This document shows positions 1 through 9,391 of a stretch of 64,000 nucleotides of DNA, piece after piece. Position numbers and translations under genes: made by a program. The notes beneath the pieces were generated by a model. It saw only the letters and a program-made list of their open reading frames with translations. It did no database searches and was not told the DNA's origin. Position 1 is the first letter of the stretch. Every line of letters starts with the position of its first letter. The DNA is taken from NCBI GenBank assembly GCA_000507305.1, contig DF241648.1, positions 1 to 64,000 on the forward strand, written 5' to 3'. Source of the DNA: Breviolum minutum Mf 1.05b.01 (lineage: Eukaryota; Sar; Dinophyceae; Suessiales; Symbiodiniaceae).

Positions 1-170
1 TTGCCAACCTACAGTCCCAAGTAGCCCCAAGTTAGACAAACTTATGTTTCAAAGCCCTGTAGGTTGCCAACCTGCAGTCCCAAGTGACCCCAAGTTAGAC
101 AAACTTATGTTTCAAAGCCCTGTAGGTTGCCAACCTACAGTCCCAAGTGACCCCAAGTTAGACAAACTTC
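1..170. repeat. 63-bp tandem repeat, about 2.7 units
   Basis: Units start at 1, 64 and 127, each beginning TTGCCAACCT. Units 1 and 2 differ at only a few positions; unit 3 degenerates after about position 170. The array is cut by the window edge, so it may be longer to the left. No open reading frame runs through it consistently, and a 63-bp period without distinct spacers does not fit a CRISPR array. Confidence 0.9.
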
Positions 171-1587
171 CGTTTGACATCGCCGCAGGTTTGACTTCAA
201 CGAGAGTTTGATCTTTGGGCGATTCGACCTTTTCTGCCGCAGGGTGGTGAAATTAATGCACATGTCAAGGCCTCAGGTTGTCACCATTGGCAATTTAAGT
301 CTCTCAATTTCTTGCGGATGCAACATTTTGTGCAGGTTTGGCACCGTTCATCAGTTCAATCAACTCAAGATCCACTTGAAATCGATGGATGGGTATGGAG
401 CTGAGATACGAGATTTTCCAACCAGCCCTACAGGAAAAACCAATCATACACGTCTTGATTTGCAGGATCCGGCAGTTGGTGGGAAACTTTCAAAACATTG
501 TCGATGATTTTAAAGTGAAGCGCCATGTGCGAAACTCAGATTCCTTTGCGAAAAAAAAACGCATACCCTGACATTATCAACAAATGATTTGTAATCATGT
601 GTAGTCATGAACAATCATGTGCCCAGTGATGAATGATGTTTCATGAAATGATTGAAATGACAGGGTAACTCCACCTGGACATCAATATCCAATATCCGAA
701 GCCCAAGACAAAAAACAACAAAACAACGAATCCTCATGAGGATTTGCTGGAGTTTTTGAACAATCGTTTCGACCGTGACTATGTGGAGCCTAACGTGGCA
801 TGTTTTTTTTCCCTCCAAACAGTGGCAGCTCATGGCCTCAACTTGCCAGGTTCAATGTCCGGGTCAGCGAGTTGGAAAGTGCATTGCAGGCGATTTCTCC
901 GTCAGAATTCCGTGAAACTGTATGCAAATGTATGCAATGGTATGAAATCACAAAATTACATGATGAAGATTTTGAAATCATATGAAACTCGTTACATCAT
1001 GAGCTCCAAACTTGGAAAGGAGTTCATCAATCAGTCCTTCCAGAACATCGCGCCCGCAACTTTTGTGGTGGAGATGTTCTGTTTTGATTTTTGTTCATTG
1101 ATTTGATGATTTCACACCATGGCCGTTGCCCAAAGGGGCAGAATATAAGGTCCATCGATACTTCCTTGAAGCTTTTGAGCAAGTTCCAAAGCACCTTGGC
1201 AATCCAAGGTAGCTGGAAACATGATGAAACGTGTGCCACCATCCAATCACAGTATCTCAGAATGGAACTTCCTCAATTCTTTGAGGTATTCTTCAAAATG
1301 GCAGCCTGGAGCCTTGTTGGGTGTGATCATGCAGGAGAGTTGGTTCTGAGTTGATTTACTTGGGATAGTTGGGATTCTCCTGTGGTGCTGCAATGTTTCA
1401 GATCATTTGTTTCAGCCTCCCATTTCGGGCGCCAGCCATTTGAGCAATGGAACCAGATGATTCCTGGCCACCACCTGCAGAAGAACGGAAGATTCAAATC
1501 TTCGAGGATTTGGGAAACCTTTCTTTTCCAATACATTCATCCAACTTGGCCCAACAGTTACGGAGATGTGCATGCAGCTGAAGTTTT
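171..1587. other. left flank of the retroelement, no supported gene
   Basis: Only short open frames with no family resemblance occur here. The minus strand has two adjacent open segments (1330-1247 and 1246-1112) in the same frame, separated by one TGA. They have protein-like composition but nothing I recognise, so they may be a decayed gene piece. The element inserted at the right edge of this stretch without a visible target-site duplication. Confidence 0.5.
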
Positions 1588-1712
1588 TTACTTCACATTG
1601 TTGTAGGTTGGTTGGGTAGGGGCACAATGTGGTTTGAAACATGTGTTGTATGGAGACAAAAACTTGTTGCCATATTTTGGCTCAAGTTTTGTCTCCACCT
1701 TTTTCTTTCTTT
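1588..1712 (+). repeat. left terminal repeat A1
   Basis: This 125-bp repeat recurs at 9626-9750 and 10081-10205. It contains an imperfect inverted repeat, GGAGACAAAAACTTG (1652-1666) against CAAGTTTTGTCTCC (1683-1696), and a spliced-leader-like stretch at 1666-1686. It ends in a pyrimidine-rich tract followed by TTTGAG just before the ATG at 1717, which could serve as a trans-splice acceptor for the first ORF. Confidence 0.9.
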
Positions 1713-1716
1713 TGAG

Positions 1717-2262
1717 ATGCCCCGCCTTGCTGTGCCGTTGGTTCCCCAGCAAGAGACGTTGGCAAAGCGGTGGAGCTTGAGAAATCCTGGTGTCCAGCCC
1801 TTGCGAATCCCGTTGGCCACCAGAAAGGCAAACGTCTTGGCACGTGCAGCCTACTGGTGTGCTCTCAGAGAGCTTGGGGGGGACACACAGGGGCCAGCAG
1901 CAGGCCTTTGTGATTGCTGTGGCCGTGCAACCCAGTCGTGGTGTGAGGGTTGCTATCTACGAACTTCGCGCTTTGGTGGTGCATCTTTCTCGGCCCTTTG
2001 CAATCCCTGCGACAAAGAGCGGTTTGTGTGTCACAACTGCCGTGCTCAGGGGATTGATTGGCAGGCTGGGCACGACAAGTACCTCGAGGACAATGCCATC
2101 GAGACGGAGGACACCGAGACGATCGAGGTCACCGACCCAGAGACCGGAGCCATCACAAGGATCACATTCCAGGAGCTCGCGGAGCGGCTTGGCCGACCAG
2201 CCGAGGACATCAAGAATGAGATCTTTGGAGCCCTTGGAGGCACCCCATCCTCCTCAGCCTGA
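1717..2262 (+). CDS. retroelement ORF1, cysteine-rich zinc-binding protein
   Basis: About 181 residues from the ATG that follows a pyrimidine tract and AG. An upstream frame through repeat A1 is open but would translate terminal-repeat sequence, so I start at 1717. The middle has closely spaced Cys pairs (CDCC, CEGC, CNPC, CHNC), the spacing expected of one or two zinc-binding treble-clef or ribbon modules. The C-terminal third is acidic, with a helix-like ELAERLGRPAED stretch. It ends 10 bases before the recombinase ORF. Function is unknown; nucleic-acid binding during element mobilisation is an inference. Confidence 0.6.
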   Translation: MPRLAVPLVPQQETLAKRWSLRNPGVQPLRIPLATRKANVLARAAYWCALRELGGDTQGPAAGLCDCCGRATQSWCEGCYLRTSRFGGASFSALCNPCDKERFVCHNCRAQGIDWQAGHDKYLEDNAIETEDTETIEVTDPETGAITRITFQELAERLGRPAEDIKNEIFGALGGTPSSSA

Positions 2263-2272
2263 CGGGGGGGCC

Positions 2273-4408
2273 ATGGAAGGCAAGTTGCTGACTTTGTTGG
2301 CTGACAGGCCCCCGTGGTTCACTTTATGGTTGCAGGGGTTGGGCATTCAAACATGCAGTGATTTGCGTAATGTTTGGAAGAGTGGGGCCGAGATGGTAAA
2401 GGAGGCCGAGCAAACACAAGGGCCCATGGATGCTGATGCTGCTTTCAATTTGGCAGTCGTGTGGACATTGGCGTTGAACCAGAGCCTGGACACGCAGCAG
2501 CATATCATCAGGGAGCTGGTTGATGAGAGGCAGTCCGTGGCGAGGAACAGGGGGGGGGTTGTTCTCCGGGAGGCACCCACCACCTCTATCCCGCCGAGTG
2601 CTAGGCGAGTGGTGGCCACGGGACTCACTATGCCATCAGCACCAGTCGTTTATCGTGATATGCCAGATCCCCATGAGCGAGAGGAGCACAAGAAGCAGGC
2701 TAAGATCCAAGCACTGTTCGAGTTTCTCTTGGACCACCTGATGGATTTGAAGGAGCTGGGCATTGGTTGGCATGATCTTCAGGTCCCTGAGAAGGTCCAA
2801 GCTCTCAAGGACACTATCATGCATGGAGCTCAGAGGCTCAGTGTGGAACGCCTGGGTGCGTTACTCGCTGCAGCCAAGAGATGGGTCCGCTTCACCACGG
2901 AGCGCAACTATGCCAGTCGGTTCCCATCCCCCTTGCAGGTGGCAGAGTTTCTCAAAGCCGTTAGCAGTGGTGGACCTACGGCATCGGCTAGCGTCTACCA
3001 GGCCCTGAAGTGGTTCGAGGAGAGTTTTGGGTGTGGTTTTCATACCGGCCACTACCTGGTGAAACCACATCGGTTCCATGGCCCTAACCACACAGGCCGT
3101 CAAGCTACGGAATTGGCGCCGTGGGAATTTGCCAATTTGCTCCTGGCAGCAAGGCGAGCCCAGGGCACCAAACTGATGCTGATCCTGTTCTTCATCCAGA
3201 GGGCCATATCGTGCATACGCTTCGAACATTTTCAGAGGTCCAGGGTGACCCAAGTGTTTGAGAAGTACGTGGAATTCGAATGTTCCAAAGGCAAGAGACG
3301 CAAGCAGGGTGCCAGACCAGCCTACCGGTGGGCCATGCCAAACTTGTCCTTCCAAGGACTTGCTGTGTCAGCAGCCTTGGTGGATTTTCTGAAGTATGAG
3401 GTGGCCGTGGACGCTTCCTTTGCATGGCCAGCCCTGGAACTGAGCCCGGACGATTTGTGGCAGGTCCACGATGGGACACCATTTGTGGCCAATCGCCCTA
3501 TGAGTCGTGGGCGTTTCTTGGAACTTTTCCGAGGGATGCTTATTGAGCTCGGAGTTGAAAGAGGGGAAGCCAACACAGCTGGTTTCAACCGCCTTCGCAG
3601 GTGGCTTCCTACGGTGGCTCATTGCCTGGCATTTGACCCCCTTTCCCTGCAGGCAATAGGGAATTGGGTGGAGGTGCCAGCGGGGGGCGGACCAGCGCCT
3701 ACTTTCAAACCTCAAAAGGCCCAGCTGAGCATGGGCATCCACTACGCTTGGGGTAAGGTGGCCAGATCAGCTGAGGTGAAGATCCACGCCATCAACACCT
3801 TCATGACGTTACTGCGGCGGCAGTTGGGTCAGACGGCCCTCACTCCTGAAGGCCTCATGCCTCCCTACAGTTGGTCATGGGAGGAGTTCCATGCCCAGGC
3901 GCAAGCGGCATCACTCCAGAGCAATCCACCTGACGCCGTGTTGGACAAGCAGGAAGCTGAAGTGGTGGTGGTGTCAGAACCCAACCTTGCGGAAGCACCT
4001 CTTCCGAATGTCTTGCCTGTGGCAGACACGGAGATGGAGGCTGTGGAGGACCCTCAAGCAGCGGTGGCTTTGGATTCGAGTTCGTCATCCAGTGAGACGG
4101 ATGGCTCCAGTTCGGCATCTGATGCTTCGGCCGAAGGATTGGACCTTGTGGGAGTTGTACCACCAGAAGGAGTCATGGAAACTATGCGGTGGTTCCTACA
4201 ACACAAGCGGGTCCATATCCTGAAGTCCGACAATGAGGAAGGACGCCATGTGCCTTGGTGCAGAGATGCACCCTTTGTTCAAGACCCCACCAAAACAGGT
4301 GAGGGACTGATCACTATGAGGCGCAGTAGCGTGTGCCAAAGATGCCTGGGCCGAATGCCGCGAGCGTTATACGTCTCAATGGCAGAGCAGTGTGGCTGGC
4401 TTCACTGA
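2273..4408 (+). CDS. retroelement tyrosine recombinase (phage-integrase fold)
   Basis: About 711 residues from ATG 2273, chosen because it is the first ATG after ORF1 stops; the frame is open further upstream but overlaps ORF1. Residues about 190-260 look like a SAM-like core-binding domain (AKRWVRFTTERNYASRF). The catalytic domain follows: Arg I in FFIQRAIS (R310), a basic beta-strand KGKRRKQGAR, box II as NRLRRWLPT (N439 in the usual His place, R442), the box II Trp in IGNW (W465), and the nucleophile Tyr in GIHYAWGK (Y491). After about residue 540 comes an acidic, Ser-rich linker, then a Cys/His-containing tail (CQRC). It should cut and join circular element DNA at the A/B junction. The His-to-Asn change is seen in the sequence; its effect is not known. 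Confidence 0.75.
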   Translation: MEGKLLTLLADRPPWFTLWLQGLGIQTCSDLRNVWKSGAEMVKEAEQTQGPMDADAAFNLAVVWTLALNQSLDTQQHIIRELVDERQSVARNRGGVVLREAPTTSIPPSARRVVATGLTMPSAPVVYRDMPDPHEREEHKKQAKIQALFEFLLDHLMDLKELGIGWHDLQVPEKVQALKDTIMHGAQRLSVERLGALLAAAKRWVRFTTERNYASRFPSPLQVAEFLKAVSSGGPTASASVYQALKWFEESFGCGFHTGHYLVKPHRFHGPNHTGRQATELAPWEFANLLLAARRAQGTKLMLILFFIQRAISCIRFEHFQRSRVTQVFEKYVEFECSKGKRRKQGARPAYRWAMPNLSFQGLAVSAALVDFLKYEVAVDASFAWPALELSPDDLWQVHDGTPFVANRPMSRGRFLELFRGMLIELGVERGEANTAGFNRLRRWLPTVAHCLAFDPLSLQAIGNWVEVPAGGGPAPTFKPQKAQLSMGIHYAWGKVARSAEVKIHAINTFMTLLRRQLGQTALTPEGLMPPYSWSWEEFHAQAQAASLQSNPPDAVLDKQEAEVVVVSEPNLAEAPLPNVLPVADTEMEAVEDPQAAVALDSSSSSSETDGSSSASDASAEGLDLVGVVPPEGVMETMRWFLQHKRVHILKSDNEEGRHVPWCRDAPFVQDPTKTGEGLITMRRSSVCQRCLGRMPRALYVSMAEQCGWLH

Positions 4409-4836
4409 CATCGCCAGCACTATGAGCAAAAAGAGTGAGCTGAGTGCATAGGGTTCAGGTTTCACTGTGTCGTTTTTGAAAGACGTACATGAGTTGTTTT
4501 CCAGAGTTTTCACAACATGTTGTCTATGGGGTATCCATGTTTTTCCACAGGGTCCCCTAGCTTCGCATGTGGATAGGAAGTGAGAGGACAGTTTGTCAGC
4601 ACTGCCGAGCATGCTAGTGTGTCGTTTCGGACCACAGCTGCTGTGTGGTGAACCGGCCACCTTCAATCAGGTGGAGGGTGCGATTGGACACGTGGTCTGG
4701 GACCCATGTCACGCCATGGAAGCATCGATGTGCTACAACCTGATCGTGGTCTCAGTTCATGCTTCAAGGCGGCAAACTTGATGGAGGCGTGGTCCAAGGA
4801 GTTCATTCGAGTTCACACACTCGAGATTTTATATTT
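4409..4836 (+). other. inter-ORF region of the retroelement
   Basis: About 430 bases between the recombinase stop and the Gag-like ATG. Frames here are short and change repeatedly, and I see no conserved domain. It may be a leader for the downstream ORFs, or coding sequence lost by mutation in this copy. Confidence 0.4.
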
Positions 4837-5819
4837 ATGGCCCGTCAAGACAAATGGGAGGATAGCATCGAGGAGATGGTCAGGGCGGTTCCTTCTGTGA
4901 AGGAAAACCGTGTCGCTCTTGCACGGTTCAAGGCGGCGTGGGAGTGTGGCAACCAAGCCATTAAGTTGGCGGCCTCCACCGCAGCCAAGACCTCGGATGC
5001 TTCTATGGATGAAGTGTTGCCGGAATCCACGATGGCCACTGTCACCAGAGACTTTCGAGCCAAATATGGAATAGAAGTGGAGGCCCAGTTGGAGCCGGCG
5101 GATTCTCTTCGCTCCCGCATTTACCGGGAATTCCGCAAAGGAACGATGGCCGTCTTGGAAGTCAAGAAGATTCGAAGTGTGCTCACCCAAGCCAATCCTA
5201 GGGTGCAAGAGTCAGTGCAACTCCCGGGCGGGTTGCAGCTTCAGTTTGACCGGGACGCACCCTTTGAGGTGGGTTCCACAGTTGCATACTACTTCTCTTT
5301 GCGCACTCTTTGCTATGCTTGGGCATGGGGAGGCCTGTTCATTCACAAGGACCCAGACGGGGTGGAGAGAACGTTCCTGTACGTTCCTGCATGGAGTTCG
5401 GCCACGGATCCATGGCATGGCTTTCCCGGGTGGATTTGTTGTGCCGTGGAAAGATGGCCACTTATATAAGACGGGGATGGTCCGGGCACCAATCCCTGAA
5501 GATGGCATTGCAGGACACTCATCTCGAGTGGCGATCTTCATCATTGCAGCGAGTGGTGGAGCCGCCTTCAAAAAAGCGACCCCCAGAGCCTTTGGAGCAG
5601 CCCAAGGAACCAAAGCGACCCAGGGAGATCAAGAAGGACCAGCGCAAGACGGTCTCGATGGTGCGTGGTGGTCAGAAACTGTGCAAAAGATGGAACGACG
5701 GCCGAAAATGTGACAACAAGAACTGCGCCGACTTGCACGCATGTGACATCAAGCTGGAATCTGGTAAACCCTGTCTCTCAAGGGACCACACGCGCTTGAC
5801 CCACTTTGGTGATGAATGA
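4837..5819 (+). pseudogene. retroelement Gag-like ORF with CCCH zinc finger, frameshifted
   Basis: The frame starting at ATG 4837 (MARQDKWEDSIEE) stays open to 5469. Around 5380-5400 the protein-like reading moves to the frame that ends at 5819, where RGKMATYIRRGW and HLEWRSSS continue a coherent sequence. A one-base loss or gain there therefore splits one ORF of about 325 residues. The C-terminal part has a basic Pro/Lys-rich linker and then CKRWNDGRKCDNKNCADLH, a CCCH-type zinc finger, with further Cys/His (CLSRDH). A structural, RNA-binding Gag role is inferred from position and the finger. A programmed frameshift is possible, but I saw no clear slippery site with a pseudoknot. Confidence 0.6.
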
Positions 5820-5826
5820 AGGTTAC

Positions 5827-5844
5827 CCCCCTCTTATGAGGGGG
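5827..5844. other. perfect 7-bp hairpin between retroelement ORFs
   Basis: CCCCCTC, loop TTAT, GAGGGGG. It lies just after the Gag-like stop codon and 57 bases before the methyltransferase ATG. The placement suggests a role in processing or translation of the polycistronic element RNA. This is inference only. Confidence 0.55.
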
Positions 5845-5900
5845 CATCCATCAAAGCTGTTTCTGAGAGCCCTGGGGGTTCCAGAGTCAGCGACACTGTG

Positions 5901-6860
5901 ATGCCAAGAGGGGTGACCCGGCAGGTGCAATGGACGCCTGACCAATCAGTAGATGAGGTATCCGCTGGCCTGGCACAACGCCTCACTGCAGCCAAGCCCA
6001 TTACCTGGAGAGGAAAAGGTGACTTGTTGCAATGTGCATGGTCCCTCCCTGTTCACGGTACATGGCTTGTCATTGACCTTTGGAGTGGAATTTCAGGGTT
6101 GCTTATTGCCTTACTTAGCATGGGGGTTCACTTTTATGCAGTGGCTGCTGAGTGTGATAGCAATGCACGTGAGGCCGCCGCAGCTTGCATGCCGAACCTT
6201 CTCCATGTGGACGACGTCGCGAAGGTGCGAGCAGTAGATTTCAAGGGTCTGATTCAGAAACGCAAACCACGTGGCATCTTGATAGGGGGGGGGAGCCCTT
6301 GTCAGGGTAACAGTGCTCTCAACCTCAGAAGAAAAGGGTTAGCCGATCCTAGATCTCTACAACCCCAGGAACTACGTAGGTTGTTGGGTGAGTTCCGGGA
6401 ACTCCCTGAATGTCAAGACTTAGATGTGGTAGGCCTCCTCGAAAACGTAGCCAGTATGCCTGCTGATGTTAGGGCTCAATATACAGATTGGTTGCAGTCC
6501 TCACCAGTGGCGATTGATGCTGCCTACTGCGGGTGGACTAAGCGCCACAGGTTGCATTGGTTGGCTTCTACAAAAGCAGGGTTGAAGGCTACTCTCCAAC
6601 CACCACGTGATTGGGAGTGGCACTCTGCACCCGGCTATGCTACCCCTGAATTGCGGTACGTCGGTGCGAAGCCTCTGCCATCCAGGGTGCATTGGGAACA
6701 AGGTTTCCAACCTATTTTGGACCCCAAGAAGGTCATGGCAGGTCACCCAGAGCTGGCAATGCATACTTTCACACGGGCATTCCGCCATCCCGAGGACCGG
6801 GTTCCCCAGGTTAGTGCCGAAGCAGCTGCGAGGTTCTTGCTATGGAAGATGGATGATTGG
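5901..6860 (+). CDS. retroelement C5 cytosine-DNA methyltransferase domain
   Basis: Starts at ATG 5901. Motifs of the C5-methyltransferase family appear in order: motif I as LWSGISGLL (AdoMet binding), motif IV with the catalytic Cys as GGSPCQGNS, motif VI as LLENVASM, and motif VIII as TKRHRLHWL. Motif X (LGNGFHLPSII) is present but in the frame of the downstream reverse transcriptase ORF, at about 6910-6945, so methyltransferase and RT were probably one polyprotein. The frame changes near 6855-6875, and the motif IX region is short or degenerate. The original frame stays open to 7022 but loses family resemblance after about 6860. Methyltransferase-bearing retrotransposons are known from dinoflagellates (recalled from literature). 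A likely role is CpG methylation of the element's own DNA. Confidence 0.75.
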
Positions 6861-9385
6861 AGAACCCCAACACCTCAGGAGAAGAAAGGCAACAGATCCA
6901 ACACTCCTTTCTGGGCAACGGTTTCCATTTGCCGTCCATCATTGCAATCTTGTGTTTCCTCCCCCAGCTGCTGGCTTTCAAGGTTCCATCACCTTTGGTG
7001 CTGGCAGACGAACAGGCGTTGAAAAGCAGGTTGCAGGGTACGGTTTGGGAACCTGGTACACTTCAGGCCTTTCCGGGCTTGCTCTCAGCCCAACAGGTCG
7101 TGGATGAGATGCAAAATATCTTTCAAGACTTTGCTCTGGCAAAAGAGACATGGAACCTGACTCAAGTGCGTCTTGAAGCTTGCCTACTTTGTAAGATGCA
7201 GACGTACACAGCATGGTGCCGACAGAAGGGTTTCGACTGGGAGGTCCTGGCACCTCACCCAGTCACGTCCAGGGATCGGTCCTTTGTTTATGCTGGGCTG
7301 TCGGGGCAGCGGTATCCATCATCATCTAGTCGAGGATTGGATCATTTGGTACCACCAGGCCTTGGCAAAGAGGCCCACATCCAGGCGACGAGTGATCTCC
7401 CGACGCCCTTTCACCCACGGGTATGGCCAGAGCCAGAGAGTGTAGCCTTTGTTGTGGACGCTTTGCTGGTTTGGCAGGTGCACTTGATCCAGGTTGCAGC
7501 TGAGATGAGACGGACTCTGGCCAGCATTGCGCTGGCTCTCCAACCTCTTGAACAAGCCTTGGACTCACACAGATGCTTTAGTTCCAAGCAAGTTGCACGG
7601 ACCAAACGACCCGGCTTTATTGCAGCTATGAGTGTGCTGTTGCGGTGGCCAGATCGTACTCAACCTTGTGACTTGATTCGAGGATATCGCATTGTCGGTG
7701 ATATGCACACCTCTGGCCTATTTCGTGATGTGGCACCCAAGGAGACAGCAAGTTTCGATGATTGGTTGGGCCACTCGGCGGAAGAAGCTATTCAGCGTAT
7801 TATCAACAGTGGCCCTCCGCGTCATTTTCAAGATATCTATGACATAACAGTGCAAGAGCAACAGCGAGAGTTTTGTGGCCCTTGGTACACTAAGCTCGAG
7901 ATGGACGACCAGTTCGGTAAGGGAGCTTGGAGGCCCCTCGAGCGATTTTTGATTCAGCAGCCTGATGGTAAACAGCGCTGTATTGATAACGCTCGCAAAA
8001 CTGGCCACAACCGAGTGACGTGTCTCTGGGAGACCATCACTACGGTGGCTCCTGATGTAGTGGCATCCATGGCACGCATGGTTGCAGATGCCTTCCAATT
8101 GACAACAGCGCCATGGGAAACCCATCCGTGGCTCACAGTTCGCATTGGAACAGACGACTTACCCGATGCCTATCGTGGCCTTCCTGTTTGTCAAGATCAT
8201 CTTTGCTTCAGCTCAGTGGCTGTGTTCATCCCTAAGCTTGGATGGCGCTTCACACCCCTGTATGGATTGGCATACGGGTTGGAGTCTGCCGTCGTCAACT
8301 TCAATCGTTTTCCTCAACTTGGAGTGGCAATGGCCCGTAGAACTTGTCTGGCTTTCTGTGCAGCGTACTTTGACGATGAGTTGGGAGTTGAGTTCATCCA
8401 CCAGAGTAATGTGTCGCAACTGGGTTTGCGCCATTGCTTCAAGTTAATGGGCGCTCCCCCCCAGGATAGCAAGGCTTTTGAGGCATCGTTCGATCGCCAT
8501 TTCCTGGGTACATCGGTTCACACTGCAGAGTTTGCTTTATCAGGCACTATTAGATTTCAACCGAAGCTTCAAACTACATCCAAAATCATTGGTCGACTTG
8601 ACCAAGCTTTGGACCTCAAACACCTGGACAGGGACACTGCAGGCAAGCTGCGAGGTGACTTGAACTGGATGTTCTCTCACTGTGCTGGTAACATTGGCAA
8701 ATTTGCCGGTCCTTTGCTCAATACTATCCAGCAGGAGGCTCCAGCTATATTGTCAAAATCCCAACAGGATACTCTTCACATCCTGCAGCACATCGTCCTT
8801 TTCTCCTCCCCTTTGGATGTTCGGGTCATTGGCCGGCCACCTGTGACTACGCGGATTTACTCCGACGCATCCTTTGAGGACCAGGAATTGAGGTTGGGTT
8901 GGGTCATCTTCCCCCCAAACCAGAGACCGTTCGGAGGGACATGTGTGGTCCCCCAAGAGTGTTTGGATGGTTGGATTCCACGTCGGCAGCAAATTTTCCC
9001 CGGTGAAACTTTATGTGGTTTGGTGGTCCCCTGGTTTCATTATGACCGGCTCCGACACCAAGATCTTTTGTGGTTTATTGACAATGAGGGGGCTTGCAGT
9101 GCCCTTATTCGTGGTGCTAGTCGTCAACCAGATGTGCACCTGATTGCCCAATTTTCCAGCTTACTCCTCCATTCACTTGGAAGCCGTAGCTGGTATGAAT
9201 GGGTCGACACAGAGTCTAATTGCAGTGACGGACTCAGTCGTGATGGACTTCGTGATGCTTGGACAGCCGCTCAGAATTGGGATATCTGTGAATACCCTTT
9301 TCCTGAAGCACTTCTCCCTGATACCTTTTTGGAAGTCTTTAAGTCTCACTTAGGCCTTGTTGACAGTGGGTGCATTAATAGGTGA
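6857..9385 (+). CDS. retroelement reverse transcriptase and RNase H
   Basis: The open frame runs 842 codons from 6857 and has no good ATG of its own, which supports read-in from the methyltransferase frame. Its first 30 residues hold methyltransferase motif X. RT motifs are: motif A Asp in TDDLPDAYRGLP, motif B LYGLAYGLESAVVNFNRFP, and catalytic YFDDE at residues 504-508. RNase H acidic residues follow in order: TRIYSDASF, GETLCGL, WFIDNEGAC and ESNCSDGLSRDGL. The connecting region contains HLDRDTAGKLRGDLNWM, typical of DIRS-like connection domains. The product would copy element RNA to DNA. Apart from the 5' frame break this ORF looks intact, so the copy is fairly young. Confidence 0.85.
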   Translation: MENPNTSGEERQQIQHSFLGNGFHLPSIIAILCFLPQLLAFKVPSPLVLADEQALKSRLQGTVWEPGTLQAFPGLLSAQQVVDEMQNIFQDFALAKETWNLTQVRLEACLLCKMQTYTAWCRQKGFDWEVLAPHPVTSRDRSFVYAGLSGQRYPSSSSRGLDHLVPPGLGKEAHIQATSDLPTPFHPRVWPEPESVAFVVDALLVWQVHLIQVAAEMRRTLASIALALQPLEQALDSHRCFSSKQVARTKRPGFIAAMSVLLRWPDRTQPCDLIRGYRIVGDMHTSGLFRDVAPKETASFDDWLGHSAEEAIQRIINSGPPRHFQDIYDITVQEQQREFCGPWYTKLEMDDQFGKGAWRPLERFLIQQPDGKQRCIDNARKTGHNRVTCLWETITTVAPDVVASMARMVADAFQLTTAPWETHPWLTVRIGTDDLPDAYRGLPVCQDHLCFSSVAVFIPKLGWRFTPLYGLAYGLESAVVNFNRFPQLGVAMARRTCLAFCAAYFDDELGVEFIHQSNVSQLGLRHCFKLMGAPPQDSKAFEASFDRHFLGTSVHTAEFALSGTIRFQPKLQTTSKIIGRLDQALDLKHLDRDTAGKLRGDLNWMFSHCAGNIGKFAGPLLNTIQQEAPAILSKSQQDTLHILQHIVLFSSPLDVRVIGRPPVTTRIYSDASFEDQELRLGWVIFPPNQRPFGGTCVVPQECLDGWIPRRQQIFPGETLCGLVVPWFHYDRLRHQDLLWFIDNEGACSALIRGASRQPDVHLIAQFSSLLLHSLGSRSWYEWVDTESNCSDGLSRDGLRDAWTAAQNWDICEYPFPEALLPDTFLEVFKSHLGLVDSGCINR

Positions 9386-9391
9386 GACAGT

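Noticed and set aside
1-170. CRISPR-like direct repeats
   Set aside because: Units are contiguous 63-mers with no variable spacers, in a nuclear eukaryotic context.
1112-1330. Minus-strand gene fragment
   Set aside because: Composition is protein-like but there is an in-frame TGA and no recognised family. It is noted in the flank entry only.
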